Positions 22,451-35,000 of a stretch of DNA of 64,000 nt are shown here, in pieces. This stretch comes from Symbiodinium natans (Eukaryota > Sar > Dinophyceae > Suessiales > Symbiodiniaceae): NCBI GenBank assembly GCA_905221605.1, contig CAJNDS010000033.1, forward strand, positions 186,358-250,357. The letters are read 5' to 3'. Positions within the stretch are counted from its first letter, which is position 1; every line of letters starts with the position of its first letter. The notes below the pieces were generated by a model. It ran no database searches, was not told the origin of the DNA, and worked only from the letters and a program-made list of their open reading frames with translations. A program made the translations under genes and the position numbers.

Positions 22451-25400
22451 CCAAGCACCGAGCCCAGGTTGAAGTGGGCCCTTGCCACATAGGGCCTCTC
22501 AGCGTGCAGCACATCGCACCGCATCATACCGCATCTCATCTCAGCGCATCGCAGCACATCATCGCAGCACTTGAAATGCATCCACTTCAGTGGAGATTTT
22601 GAGTCCGCTGCAGGCCCTGATGAACTACGCTGCTGGATCTTACGTGCCATCCCCTGAAACAGCCGGAGGCACTGCATCCACTCACCGGCGATGCGCATCG
22701 TGGCCGTCCGCCTCCACATGTTGCAGCAGGTCTTGATGCTGAAAGGGGTTGAAGTTCCGGTCACGTCTCGATGCCCGCAACTCTCTCCAAGTGCGCATGC
22801 TGTTGCAGTTGGGCTTTCACAAAATAGGACATTGCAGCCGAGCTGGACACTGATGGAACCACTGTGCATTACTCATGCGAATTCCATGACCTTTGCCTGG
22901 ACTTCGAATCCTGGAAAAGTCAACCCCTCCTTCAAGGGGACGCCGCAACTGCTCAACACAGCTGCAGCACAAAACATCTCCCCTCGCCCGCCCCTTCCCT
23001 CACCATGCGCCTGTAGTGCGCCAATGACAGGTCGATGTCTGACTCCTCCAGGCTTGGGACTTGATGAGTGGTGTTGAAGTTATTTCGATGTTCAGCCTTG
23101 TCGTCTCGGTTGTGGTCGCAAATTTTTCTCTTGCCAAAGGCAACAAAAAGGAACCAACGTCGAAATCCCTGCACCAAGTAGCACGAATCTGCATCAACTT
23201 GCACAGCATCCTGAGAACGCAGTGCACAGCACAGCAGCCTCACGTAATAACAAGGTTTGATATGGCTATTGCACACGGTTGTCAGTGTCTCGCTTCATCC
23301 CTAATTAACACCAAGGTTGAGTCCCTCTGGCCCCATGCATGCTCAGGCCGCACCACGTGCAAGTACATGAGGCCACGAGTACTTGCACCTCAGCAAAACC
23401 CATCCAAAACGACGATAGTTTCGCCCTTCGCGCGTCTCGTGAGCCCAGCTGTCCAAAAGCAACGACCGGTTCGCATCTGGCGAGCCCAGACGTCCAGAAG
23501 CGATGACAATGTTGCGTTTCGTGAGCCCGAAGTCCGAAATCATGATGGCAGTTTCTAAGACGGCGAGCACAGCCATCCTAGGCGAGAGTGCGATGTGCGT
23601 CCAAAATGCGTGCAAGCCAGATGAGAGTAGGTCAAATCAGATCGACAGAACTTCGCGATCTGAGTTTCTGGAGCCAGCAGAGAACTCTCAGAGACTGGCC
23701 CACACTCTGATCTGATCTCTAATTAAGCTGACCAAAAAATTCAACTGCTCTGACGTGACGTGGTGCGCGTACAGGTGGCTTTATGTACTTGGTACCTGCA
23801 CCTGGAACGGCCTCGAAATCCTAACCCTAAAAATAATCAAGCGCCTACAAACCCTAAACCCTAGAACAACCGAGAACCCTCAAACCCTGAAATCTCAAAC
23901 CAACTTGAAGAACTCTAAAGCCTTTAGGGCATGAAACCAACAACATAATCAAAAGCCTGCAAACCCTAGACCCGAAACCCTAAAAATCCTGCAAAGGCAC
24001 CCGAAAAACAATCTAACTAAGAAAACAGAGTGCACCCTAAACACGTTTATAAACCCATAAAACTCTCAAACCCTGATCACACATAAAATCCTGCAAATCC
24101 CTCACCGCAATAAACACCTAGCAAGAAACCCTGAGAACCCGAAAAAATCAAGCAACATAACAAAATGCAAAGCCTGCACACGCCAAACCGCACAAAGACC
24201 CCCAAGCACGAGGTTCAGGGTACTTACGAACCAATAATGGCTGTACTCATAACTGTACTTATAGCTGTTTTGGGGCACTTAAGGGGCCTATAAGTGGGTT
24301 ATAAGTACAGCTGTAATCGGTGAATAAGGGCCATGAAGCCCCAAGTACTGCGATCCTGGTTCTTTAGAGCTCTCGGAGCCGTCCTGTGGCACCAGCTGCC
24401 AGGTGCTGCTGGCCGCCCTGAGGCGCCAGGGAGGTTTGCCCCAGACTCTGCACCTAAAACCCTAAAACCCTAAACCCTAAAACCCTAAGACCCTAAAACC
24501 CCAAAACCCCAAAACCCCAAAACCCCAAAACCCCAAAACCCCAAAACCCCAAAACCCCAAAACCCCAAAACCCCAAAACCCCAAAACCCGAATCCCTGAA
24601 ACCGTAAAACCCCGAAACCCTAAAACCCTAAAACCACCCTAAAACCCTAAAACCACCCTAAAACCACCCTAAAAACCCTAAAAACCCTAAAACCCTAAAA
24701 CCACCCCAAAACCCTAAGACCCTCAAACCCTGAAACCCGAAAGCCCTAAGCAACGGAGAGGCGAAGGAGAAAGAGCGGAGGCCAGAAAGCGCAGCACTTT
24801 TGTCTCTGCCCGGGGCCCTGGCTCCTCGGCTTCCTTGGCGGGCTCCTTCGAAGCGGCTGGGCATCACGGCACCGCAAAAACGGGGCCTTCATGATAGTAG
24901 GCTTTAGGGTTTAGGGTCTTCATGATAGTAGGCTTTAGGGTTTAGGGTTTAGGGGTTGGGGGTTTAGGGTTTAAGGTCGAGGGTGTAGGGCTTACGGCTT
25001 CAGAATGTCTCTGATGACATTCTGAACTGTTGCAACCCACAACTAGAGCTTCTTTGTGCCTTGCTTTGCGGCTCAGACACCACGCGGCAGTCCTCCTCAA
25101 ACTCGGCCACAGCAGCGCTGCTGTGGAGGCGAAAGCCCCAACCTGGCCATTTGGGGTACTTTGCAAGAACAAGAACCTCTGCAAAACAAACAACAACTTT
25201 GCAACACTCTGGCTGGCCGTAGTAAGCGAAATCACCGAGCCGCAGCTCCTGAAAGGATCACAATCGAAAAGGGGTAGGGAAGTGTAGCTTGCGACTTCAG
25301 AGATGAAGGGCAAATTTCATGTTGTGCTCAAGCCCGAGGTGTCCGAAAAGGCGTTGCCCTGCTCGGCTGAGAGCTCGTAATGGCGCTGGGCAAAGAAGCG

Positions 25401-28400
25401 GCCCCAGCGACGCTCCTGTCGGGGCGGAGGGGAGGCAGCGCTCGTTTTTCGAAGCCATTCGAGGCCCTCGAGGCCTCAGGCTCCGCAGCATCGCTTTCGC
25501 CTGGCACGGTGCGGCTTTCGCGGTGGTCTGGTGCAGTCCGACACGGATCAACCCGCTCCGAGGGCAGACAAGGAGGAAACATTTAGCATTGCTGAGCACC
25601 CGGCTGGTATTCAGCAAAAATGATGCTGCACCTGCCGGGAAGGCTCGGGGAGCAGTCTTGGAAGTCCAGTTTCACAAAAGTATTCCAGCGGGCCGAACAA
25701 CATGCACTCGATGTTGCTTCGCTCTTCCCACATTCTACACTCACAGATTCCACTGAGTCCGAATCCAAGTCTAGAGGAAGCGGAGCCACAAACCAGATTC
25801 GGCGTTCGGGGCTCAAAATGTCGAACGATACGTGAACCACGAGCCTGAGTCAAAGAGGTGAGCTGCATTCATCTGCGCCACCTTGGCCGGAAGCGCTTGT
25901 GCCAGAACAGGACTTCAGTCTGGAGACTGATAGGGCCATAGGGCTGGGCTAGGATCGTTGGTTGAGGAATCTTTCCCCACAAAGGCAAGCAGGAGAAGAG
26001 GTTGAGAAAAGAGATCTTGCCAAGTCCTGCCTCGTGGCCAGCTTCGGCAAGCTGTAGAAAGCCTGGCAACACGCGCAAGCCCGACACAGAACTTGGCACC
26101 ACCCGCATCGCCGAAGAAACGCTCCCCTCGCATCCCTTCACATCCCAGCAAAGCGGAAGGCCGAGCAACGCCATGCAGCTGCCTCAGAACCTTTGATGCA
26201 AAGGGGTCGGAACAACACTTAGCACGATGACCGTGAGACACCTTCTGGGAGGCATGCGCCCAGCAAAGCGCGCTGTGCACTCTTCGGGGCAAATGTTTAC
26301 CAAAGGGGAAGGTCGACAGAGTCTAAGACAGTCTAACAGTACTAGGGCAGTGGTAGGGGGCAGCAAGGCGCGAACAGCGCCGGGTTCGCGACTAGGCATG
26401 CTGTCAAGCTGGACACAAGTTTGCGCAGTCGACGGGTCGACAGCGAAGTCGATGGGTCGACAGTTGGCCTGGACGTGGCCTTCCACAACCGAGGCGCTGT
26501 GCTGCTCTTGCAGGTCGTACGCCTCTCGGAGCCTGCAGCTTCCCGAACTCAGCAGGGGCGTTGGCTTCACTCAATCTGTCCTGAAACTCACCCTACACAT
26601 TCCGCATGATGCGAACAGGACAGACTGGACAGCTTCGGAGCTTTCCAGACACCCAGCTGCCCCTTTCGCATACCTCGGCTGCAAAGCAGCATGAAGGCAG
26701 CATTCAGGGCCATTGACCAAAAAAAGCACGCAGCGACACCGGCATCAACATCTGTCGTTTTTTGCGTCTCTGCACTCAACAACCTGGCACTGTTACATGT
26801 TTACTTGTTCTCCTGCACATGAGGGTGGGACAGGCGTTCGTCTAGCAAACTAAAGCCACTTGAACCTGAAACAACGTAGAAAATTGCGAAGAAGGAAAGA
26901 TCGGACAATGGGAATGAAGTTGCAGCCGGGCGTCTCGCTTGAGAAGCTCCACCGCCATTTTGCAGTTGCGGACAGCGCCGATGCCATTGAGGTGCATCAC
27001 TGCTAGCCTGTGCCCAAAGGCTGTGCAGATGCTGTGCTGCACAGCCAAACAGGGTAGAACCGGCACGCAAAAGCAAACTTTTTGCCGGCTCAGTAGCGTG
27101 TAGGCTGCAGGAGTATGGCCACGATCCAGTGCCTGAGTATACCTGGAAAGGCAGGGTCTCAGGCTGCATGACAAAGTGGAAAGCACGGTGCCGAAGACTC
27201 CGAAGACTGATAGCCCTTCCACTCTCCACTCTCCCAGACTCTCCCTCCATTCTCAGATTCCCCCCACTCTTCGGCATCTTGCGGCCGGGTTCGCCAGTGC
27301 GCAGCTCGCTGGAAGGACTGCTCCGTGCCCGTGCCCGTCAGGTACAGAGAGCCCAGGTTGAACCTGGGTTCGCGGCGTTCGCGGGCCAACTCTTGGAATC
27401 CTAAGATACCCATGCAATTCCACCAGTACACCCATACAAAAGTCCTGCCCTCTGAAACTGAGGTTACAGTCTCCAAATCTGCTCAAAAGATTGAAGGCCA
27501 AGGACATGCCGTCAGCGCTCCCGGCATGCGCAGAAAAGTTGAAGTGGCGGAATGCCTGAGCTGAAGAGACCGGTAAGCAGCTGAATTGCACTGCAACTAC
27601 CATGACTACCGTACCTCGTGCCTTGCACTGGAGCTTGACTTCTGCCAGTTCCGGCAGCAGCCCTCTTTGCCCCCATGCACTTTGGTCACACTTCTCACCC
27701 CTCGAGGCCCTCTGCAAAATGTTCTCTTGTTGCCAGAATGCCAGGTCAAAGTCCTGCGCTTGGGTTTTTGTGCCGTGGAAGTAGATGAACCCCAAGCCAT
27801 TATGGCCTGCACCGCAGCATGATACAGCATGATACGGCGTGGTGCTCGCGGACTGTGGAATCGAGCTTTTCTGTTCTATGCAGCCGGCGTCATGTCAGTG
27901 GATGTCGTGCTAGGCCAGGCTGAGCGTTTCAAGGCGGCCTGAACGTTTTCCACTACTTGCCCTGGTCGTGCCTAGAGCATCGTCACGAGACGCTGCATCT
28001 TGAAAGTATCTGTAGGCCCGATCCTTAGGATGGCATGCCTTGAAACTTCTACGATTCTCTCGAAAAGCAAACAAGCTCTGTTGTGCAAGGGTACATTGCC
28101 TCAAAGTTGTCTTGCATGAAACATCAAGCCGAAGAATTCCAAGCTCAAGTTAAGCTAAGGGACGAAGTCCTTGGTCACACCAAGCCCGAGACCTTGGAGA
28201 AGGTTAAAGGCGGGATTTCGCGCAACCGTCGCGCTTTACATAGATGTGACTGCGTGTTTGGAGGGCATGCAATCAGCATGCGATCATGCAGGCACAATCT
28301 GCATCAATTCACCTGCTCATGCAGCCAAGCTGCTGTACATATACCCTCAGTTTAGGGGCGCATGAATGGCTTGATCAGGCTTGGTGTCCTTCTGTACTGG

Positions 28401-31011
28401 CAGTGTGATGGCAGCAGCGTGCTTGAACTCGCAAGAGTCACCGCAGGCTCTCATCCAAGCTCTTCAAAACCCTACCGAATGAAATTCTCAGGCTGCGAGT
28501 GTGCCAGGAGACCCAAGAGAGCCATGGCATTGGGATGTTGCTTCCTCAGGCCGTCTTGTCACTTATTTCAGCAACAGAGTCTGAAGAGAGTGCATTGACT
28601 GCATCTCCACTCTCTACTTGAAAGACGCAGTGGATGGTTGACGTTACTTTCCCCAAACCCCAACACCTGATTCAGATCAAGCAAACAGACCAAGCAGACG
28701 GATGCTGTTTAACTGCTTAACATATCATAGGTCTGCTGAGTGGCTGCGCAGCTGTCGTGAGGTGACCCGCTGCACGCGCGTAGTTTTGGTGAAAGCCCTC
28801 CTGTCAGCAGCCACAAGTGTGGAAAGAGAGCTCACACAGTACGTACAGGTATGCGAAGTCGCCAACATAGACTACACGGAGCCCAGACAGCTGCCCCCGA
28901 TCCATCCCTATTCTGGCTCAGGCCCCGGCAAGACCCAATAAATATCGCTTGCCCACCTCGTGGCAAGATGCAGTATTTTTACACATCGAGGAGGAGAAGT
29001 CCTCGGCAGTCCTTCTTAGCACAAGATACCACACAAAGCTACCCCCTAGCTACCCCCATGCGATCCCCCCATGCGATCCCCCCATGCAGCTCGAGGGCGG
29101 CAGCTGCAACATTGGCATCTCCGCCTCGAAAGGCCACGATGCAACAGAAGAAGCCCCGAGAGGAGCTCCAGCACTTCAACTACACTCTTAGACCACGAAG
29201 GCCACGAAGGGCGTCTTAAGGGCCGTAGGAACTACGAAAAAACAACAGAGCACCCCTACGACCGAACCACACATAGGTGTGCGTACAGGGTGCTGGCAGC
29301 GATCTCAACGAAGACCGCCATCTCCTTCGCAACTTTTTGGCATGAGGTGCGTTTACGCGAGTCGGCCTTTCTTGACTTCTACTACGCCATGAGCAAGAAT
29401 CTCGGTGACATTAGGTTTCGAGATGTTTCGAGGACGAAGACTCCCATTCGGAGCAGTTGCTTGGGCTGCTCAACAAAAACTGATGCGGCAGAGCACAACG
29501 TCTAAGGCTGGGGCTGAGATGCTCATCTGACGGTCTCGATTGTCAACGCCGAGCCTCTCAGAGTGCGCTTCTCGCAGCGCGGCAAACCTGCAATCCGAAG
29601 AGTCGCTCTGACCGTGACCGTGCCTTACGAGCTCGACTGCCTTCGGCATTCCGGAGGAGTAGACCTCAAGCTTCGGAAGGCTCAGAACAACAGCCTCTTG
29701 AAAACGTCACCTGATCCCCATGTTCATGTGCCGGAAGAACTTTGCCCTGAACTCCCTGAACTCCCTGAACTCCACCAGCCTGCGCCACTCGCCGGGCCAC
29801 CTCTTATGATTTGCGCGAGCTGCGAGCGTGCTGAGGTGTTGGGTTGGGCTCGCTACTTACGTTTGGGCAGGACACCCAGTCGGGCATCAGATCATGCAAC
29901 AAAGAACGGTGCCTCGATGTAGTTGAGTGCCGCAGTGCCACAGGCTCTTGGGGCCCCAAGGCCTTGCAAATGCCTGGCAAGGGGCAGGCGATTCCAAACT
30001 ACATCAACTACATGGGAACCTAGACGGGCAGCTTGGTGGCGCATGTGAAACACATGTGCAAAGCCGACATCGCCGCATCTGGTGGGTCTTGGTATTTCTT
30101 GATTGCATACAGCTGCCTGTAGCCCATTGCCTTGGCTTGACGCTGCGACCAGAGTGAGCCCACGTCGCGCAGAAGGCTACGCTGCAGCTGCTAACGGTGC
30201 ATCTGCTGCATCTGTTGACCGAACTCGGGCCACAATGCCCACAAGTGCCCACAAGTGCCCACAAGCGCCCACAAGTGCCCACAAGTGCACACAAGTGCAC
30301 ACAAGTGCCCACCAGTGCCGCCCCGAAACCATCATGGCCCCAAGGTGCCCTGACAGCGAAGCAGCGTAGAGGTAGAGGATGCTCAGACCCTGCAAATTCT
30401 CAGATTCGAGATGCACCTTGCACTCGCATCAGCTCGCCTCGTTCTTCTGCAACTCTAGCGAAGATTCCTGCACACCAGGCCCAGGTTTCACGTGCACCCT
30501 GCATCAGCCTAGCATGGCAGCATTACTTTCGACGTCTCGGGTTCGTCGTCCCTCCTTGAGCAACCACAAAAAGGCGGTCGATATGCGGGCCTCGTCGAGG
30601 AGGTTGGCGTACAAGACCCCCAGCGCATATTGCGAGTCAGGGTCGCCGAGATCTGCTCCCGCCTGCACCAACGCCCGACAAAAGGCCTTCTTTATACGAC
30701 AGTCATACAGACAGTCATGCAGGTTACCACTGCGGCTAACTGCATTTCCTGCAGCGTAAGGTCTCTTTACGGACCTGCGACCGTTGGCGCCATGAAGCTA
30801 CCAAATCACGTTGATTGCGTTGCCCCGTTGCAAGATGACGGACAACACATGGCCTGAAACCAGTGCAGAGCCTGGGCGAGGTCCTGTGAAACCTGGCAGG
30901 AAGGAATCGAGAAGTGCATCTCGTGTGTGCTCCCGTGCTGCGCCGCCTCAGTCCCCGTGAGGTAGAGCTCCCCGAGGAGGCTTCTACAGCCACCGTATTC
31001 GGCAGCACAGC
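22451..31011 (-). CDS. SEL1L/HRD3-like Sel1-repeat protein (ER-associated degradation adaptor)
   Basis: HRD3/SEL1L is an ER lumenal Sel1-repeat scaffold that feeds misfolded proteins to the HRD1 ubiquitin ligase. Minus-strand exons: 31011-30854 (CRSLLGELYLTG ... DLAQALHWFQ), 30662-30591 (DLGDPDSQYALGVLYANLL), 30389-30330 (LSILYLYAASLSGHLGAMM), 30130-30026 (AMGYRQLYAIKKYQDP), 28023-27972 (DRAYRYFQDAASRDDAL), 27806-27742 (NGLGFIYFHGTKTQAQDFDL), 27555 to about 27500 (AFRHFNFSAHAGSADGM), 27363-27295 (FNLGSLYLTGTGTEQSFQRA), 27142-27092 (YTQALDRGHTPAAYTL), 27007-26938 (LAVMHLNGIGAVRNCKMAVE), 26062 to about 26031 (FLQLAEAGHE) and about 22495-22451 (ARAHFNLGSVLGM). Most joins keep phase, e.g. AAHW|YTQALDRGH and DFDL|AFRHFNF. 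The order of GYRxxY, LAVMHxxGxG-RNCxxAVEL and LAExGHE segments follows HRD3 rather than a generic Sel1 protein. The N-terminus and membrane anchor are unresolved; exons between 26.0 and 22.5 kb are missing. A different Sel1-repeat protein is the alternative. Confidence 0.8.
23815..24760. repeat. degenerate C-strand telomere-type region containing a (CCCCAAAA)n block
   Basis: The region carries many ccctaaa-like words at variable spacing. From 24499 to 24587 it becomes about 11 perfect copies of ccccaaaa, an eight-base unit different from the seven-base telomere word. It then returns to aaaccct variants to 24760. It lies in the gap between SEL1L-like exons at 26.0 and 22.5 kb. Confidence 0.9.
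24887..24985. repeat. G-strand telomere-type repeats with a 31-bp tandem duplication
   Basis: The unit beginning cttcatgatagtaggct and ending in two tttaggg words occurs at 24887 and again at 24918, followed by further tttaggg copies. Its orientation is opposite to the C-strand region that ends 125 bp to the left. Confidence 0.9.
30232..30319. repeat. 10-bp tandem repeat (acaagtgccc)n
   Basis: About eight to nine copies with few changes, beginning about 10 nt inside the SEL1L-like intron that follows exon 30389-30330. Confidence 0.95.
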
Positions 31012-32297
31012 CTTGCACAGAATCTGGGGGTTTACGAAAATAATAATGGACCCCAAATATAGACCAAAATAGTAGGAGATGGCAGCGTGAAACAGAGCTT
31101 GGGTTGGCTTTCATCCATATTGAACTTACAATGAACTTACATTGAACTCAACTTGCGCACGTTCCCGGATGCACAGCTTGGAACGTCGGTTTGGCGGGGG
31201 CTGACTATTCGCCTGCACAAGCTCATACTGGCTTGCTTCCACAAGCACCAAAACTGCTTGCCAGCGACCCCCTGAAAACATGAGAGTTCTGCGGTGTTCT
31301 GAGCGAGTCTGCAGTTGTGCTCTCTCCATAAAACGGCTTCTCTCATGCTGCGGCTTCTCTCATTCTGCGGCTCTCTTTCTCTTTGCGACTTATTCCCGGC
31401 TCCCCGGCTCCCGCGGCCTCTGGCTTTGGCAAGAGCCGCTTTCGCATTCCCGCGTCGCAATTCCTGCCCGGGGCCGACAAGAGGGTGCTCTTAGTGAGAA
31501 TTCTCGGTTTTTCCACCTTCAACTCCAAAGCCCGAGCCCTTGTCTACCTAAGGCAAGCCTAGGCAAACGTTCCGAGCACAAGTTGGGCCTGCAATGCCTC
31601 GAGGTGTGGGGCACCTGGTAGGCATACGTTTTGTCTTGCGACTGAGGAACCCTTGGACTTCCATAATGCCATAATGCCATGATGCTGTGATGCCGTGATG
31701 CCATGAAGGCCAGAGCATAGGCCAGAACATCAATCTAGTGCAAGAAGAGTGTGGCAAAGGGCGTTCAGGGGCCCGCCACCCAAGTTTTTGAAAGTTTCGG
31801 AATTGCGAGCATCACCAGCATCAGCCAGGCAACGGAGGCCCAAAACGGGCGGCCTCTTGCAAGGCCTGCTAAGGTTGAGCAAGAGCATGCAAGAGCCCTC
31901 TGCATTTCAGGAGGTGCCTGCTGCGACTCTCCCAAGCATCGGCCGAGGGAGAGGGGCCGAGGCGGTGGGCTGGGGCACTAGATTCACTAGATTTTCAAGG
32001 CCTTGCAGCGCCTTTCTTCCACTCATGTCTTAGACAGGGCACTTTGCTCCGGCTCTTCTGAGGTCGGTGTCGGCACATCCACATCTGCAAGACAAGCTCA
32101 ACGCTCCCAACTTGAATGAGGAAAGTCTGGGCAAAGTGGAACGCGGCGCATCTCTTCAAACTCAAACCAAAACTCAGACTGTGTAGCCAATCGCCTGCAA
32201 TGGGCGGTGCTGTCCAGGTGTGGAAGCCGAAGAGGTACAGCAGCCCCAGCTGGCAAAGCTCTCGCAAGAGACTCCGACATCGCTTTACACATGTTCT

Positions 32298-32393
32298 CCC
32301 CACCTTCGCGGCAAGAAAAGCCAGCACCGTCAGAAGGACCGTCAACTGAGCGGTGGTGGCTGTAGTCTTTGGTGACTTTGGGGCTTTTAACAC
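32298..32393 (-). CDS. possible first exon with signal-anchor, upstream of the SEL1L-like gene
   Basis: An ATG at 32,393 opens a frame whose first 13 residues are Lys/Thr-rich and whose residues 14-31 form an uninterrupted hydrophobic stretch (LTVLLTVLAFLAA within it), as expected for an ER signal peptide or signal anchor. It lies 1.3 kb upstream of the first Sel1 exon on the same strand, which suits a lumenal HRD3-type protein. The frame stays open for 132 codons, but beyond the hydrophobic segment I see no Sel1 motif I trust, so the splice donor is not placed. This link is inference from position and hydropathy only. Confidence 0.3.
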
Positions 32394-33171
32394 TTCAAGA
32401 CTTCAAGAACCCAGCTACAAACAAAACTGCAACGGACACTGAAAGCTCAGCTCTGCTCGCAGAAGCAAACCACCCGCACCATGGCCGAGGAAAGCCGAGG
32501 AAAGCTCAACACCGCATGGCTCGAACTCGTGTTGGAGGCTTGGAGGGTTGCACTTTGACAGCATACCCAGCTCAATTCATTTCGGCGATGCTCTGGGTGA
32601 GGGGTAAGCTTGACTGTGGGTTGGGGCAACACCCCAAGATCTTGACTGGGGAGTCAGTGCTTCTGCTCGAAGCATGGGGAAAGTGCCAGGACAAGCTCAG
32701 GTAAATTGTGCAGCAGTGACTCAGCAGTGTGTAGAAACTGCAGTGCTGGTCTGTGATCGGGCTGGGCTGCTCTGGTACGGGGTTTCACGAGCTTGCGTTC
32801 GGTGACTCTGGGCAAAAGGAAGCTTGAGTCATTGAGAACCAGCTAGAAGCCACATGTATCCAGGCTACAGGCCGCCTGTGGCTGCATTGCAGCCCGGAAT
32901 CTGCATCCGTAATACCAGTGTGTTGGGGCTATTGCGAGATACGTCACCACATGCTCAACGGTTCACCAGCAGAGAACGAGCCTGCAGCTATTCCGATGCT
33001 TGCAACGACTTGGCTTGCGGGTATGTTTGTGGCTGAACTGGCCAGCGTCTTCAACCCTGCGGGCTTAGAAGGCCCACATGGACCCACGGGTGCTTATGCC
33101 AGGAGCCAGGAGCCGGAGCGACTCCAACTGGAGGAGTGCTCGGGGATTGCTCTCGCGGTGCTCGCTCGCAC

Positions 33172-34942
33172 CTTCTTCTGCGCTTCCTCGAGGGAGTTGG
33201 AGAGAAGACCGGACCTTTGCCAAATATCATATGAAAAGAAGTGACACACACGCACACACAGAGGCCATCAGCCAAACAACTGCACAGCCCCTGGACCTGC
33301 CGTACCCTTTCAGGGGCCGCACTCTAGCGGAGTGTCTTCCGGCTGGCTCAGGCTCATCATATCTGGCGCCCGCTCTCTGCCCGATCTGCGCCCGCACTTG
33401 AGATAATGCATCATAAGCACAGCTCAGCAACTCTGAAACCACATGGCTTAGAAAACAAGTGAACACGTGACAGCACGTGACAGCACATGAGTGTCTCGTG
33501 ACCAACAGGGCAGTGTTGCTCATCATGTTCTTGATGTTGTCGCCTGGCAAGTCAACAGCTGGGGACCCACTGTCCTCTCAACTAAGACTCTAAGACTCTA
33601 AGGCTCAACTAAGACTCAACTCAAAAGCCTCAGCCATTCCCAAGCAAGCTGGAAGCCAATCTCTTACACCGCGCCATGCGCACCATGGCACGGCTACACG
33701 GCGGGCCTTGCAACCCTTGGACCTCTTGTTGCACAAAGACAGCAAGAAGAATGAGAATGTGAGAGGCAAGTAATCAAGCAATCAACAAGCCCGCCTCCGA
33801 AGATGCGGAAAATTGTATCATTCAAACCTCACAAAGCCGCGGGGTCGAAATACGGAAAACGCCGTCACTAGGCCCCGCGAGGGGCCTTGGCGAGTGCCGT
33901 GATGAAGCTCAGAACAGCCCTGAGACTAATTCGTTATTGCTCTCTTGCACTGTTGGCTCTTCATGCAGTGCAATCTCAGCCCTTTGATTCGCCTTTGATC
34001 TCACCCCTTTTCTCAAAAGCTTTCCACACTCACAATATGACCAACCGCCGGCTCAGCCCCGTCTCCCACACACATCGCAAAAAAAAAGCCGCCCTAAAAT
34101 AACAGAGCGCCACGTCTCAAGTGTTTACCCCAGTGCTCGGAGTGCTCGGAGCCCCGGCTGAGGAAAAACCGGGTGCTTCCAGGGTCGCCTTGTCGGGCCT
34201 CGGCTTCTGGCAGTGGCTTCTAACAGAGCCACCCTGCTCAGGAACACTGTGTTGCAAGCGAAATGAAACCAAGAAATGGCAGCGAACATCAGTTGCGGCG
34301 CCCGCTCCGTGCTGTGGGGCTGTGGGATGTGTTGGCGACTTGCAATGGTAAGGCTATGCTTGACGGCGTGCAAACTATTTCCGCATTTTTTTGCACCGAG
34401 CGGACGCCGCCTTGATGTGTATGTTGGTTTTGATTAGGGCTTTGAACTGACGCATTTAGATTGGTAGTTCGGGTTAAGCTGACATTCGCTTGGCATGAAC
34501 GCGCAGCATGCATGCAGTATATATGGTTCAGCGTCGAGCGTCCTGGCCCCCCCCCCCCCCCCCATGGTATCCCCCCCCCCCCAAGTCTACTCTACGGTCC
34601 CTAAACCCTAAACCCTAAACCCTAAACCCTAAACCCTAAAAACCCAAAACCTAAACCCTAACCCTAAACCCTAAACCTTAAGTCTTAAACCTTAACCCCT
34701 AAACCCTAAAAAACCCTGAACCCTAAACCCTAACCCTAAAACCAACCCCCAACCACACCACAGGGGGGGGGGGGGGATTCATCTTAGTACCCCATCCGCG
34801 GGCAAAACCCTAAACCCTAAACCCTAAACCCTAAACCCTAAAACCCTAAAACCCTAAAACCCTAAAAAACCCTAAACCCTAAACCCTAAACCCTAAAACC
34901 CTAAAACCAACCCCCAACCACACCACAGGGGGGGGGGGGGGT

Positions 34943-35000
<58 letters not shown>

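Noticed and set aside
22500..22575. GCATCGCA-like short words as a possible CRISPR or regulatory array
   Set aside because: Spacing and units are irregular and the genome is eukaryotic; simple degenerate repeat.
27253..27795. 180-codon minus-strand ORF as a single gene
   Set aside because: It contains two true Sel1 exons joined by read-through of an intron; the third exon lies in another frame.
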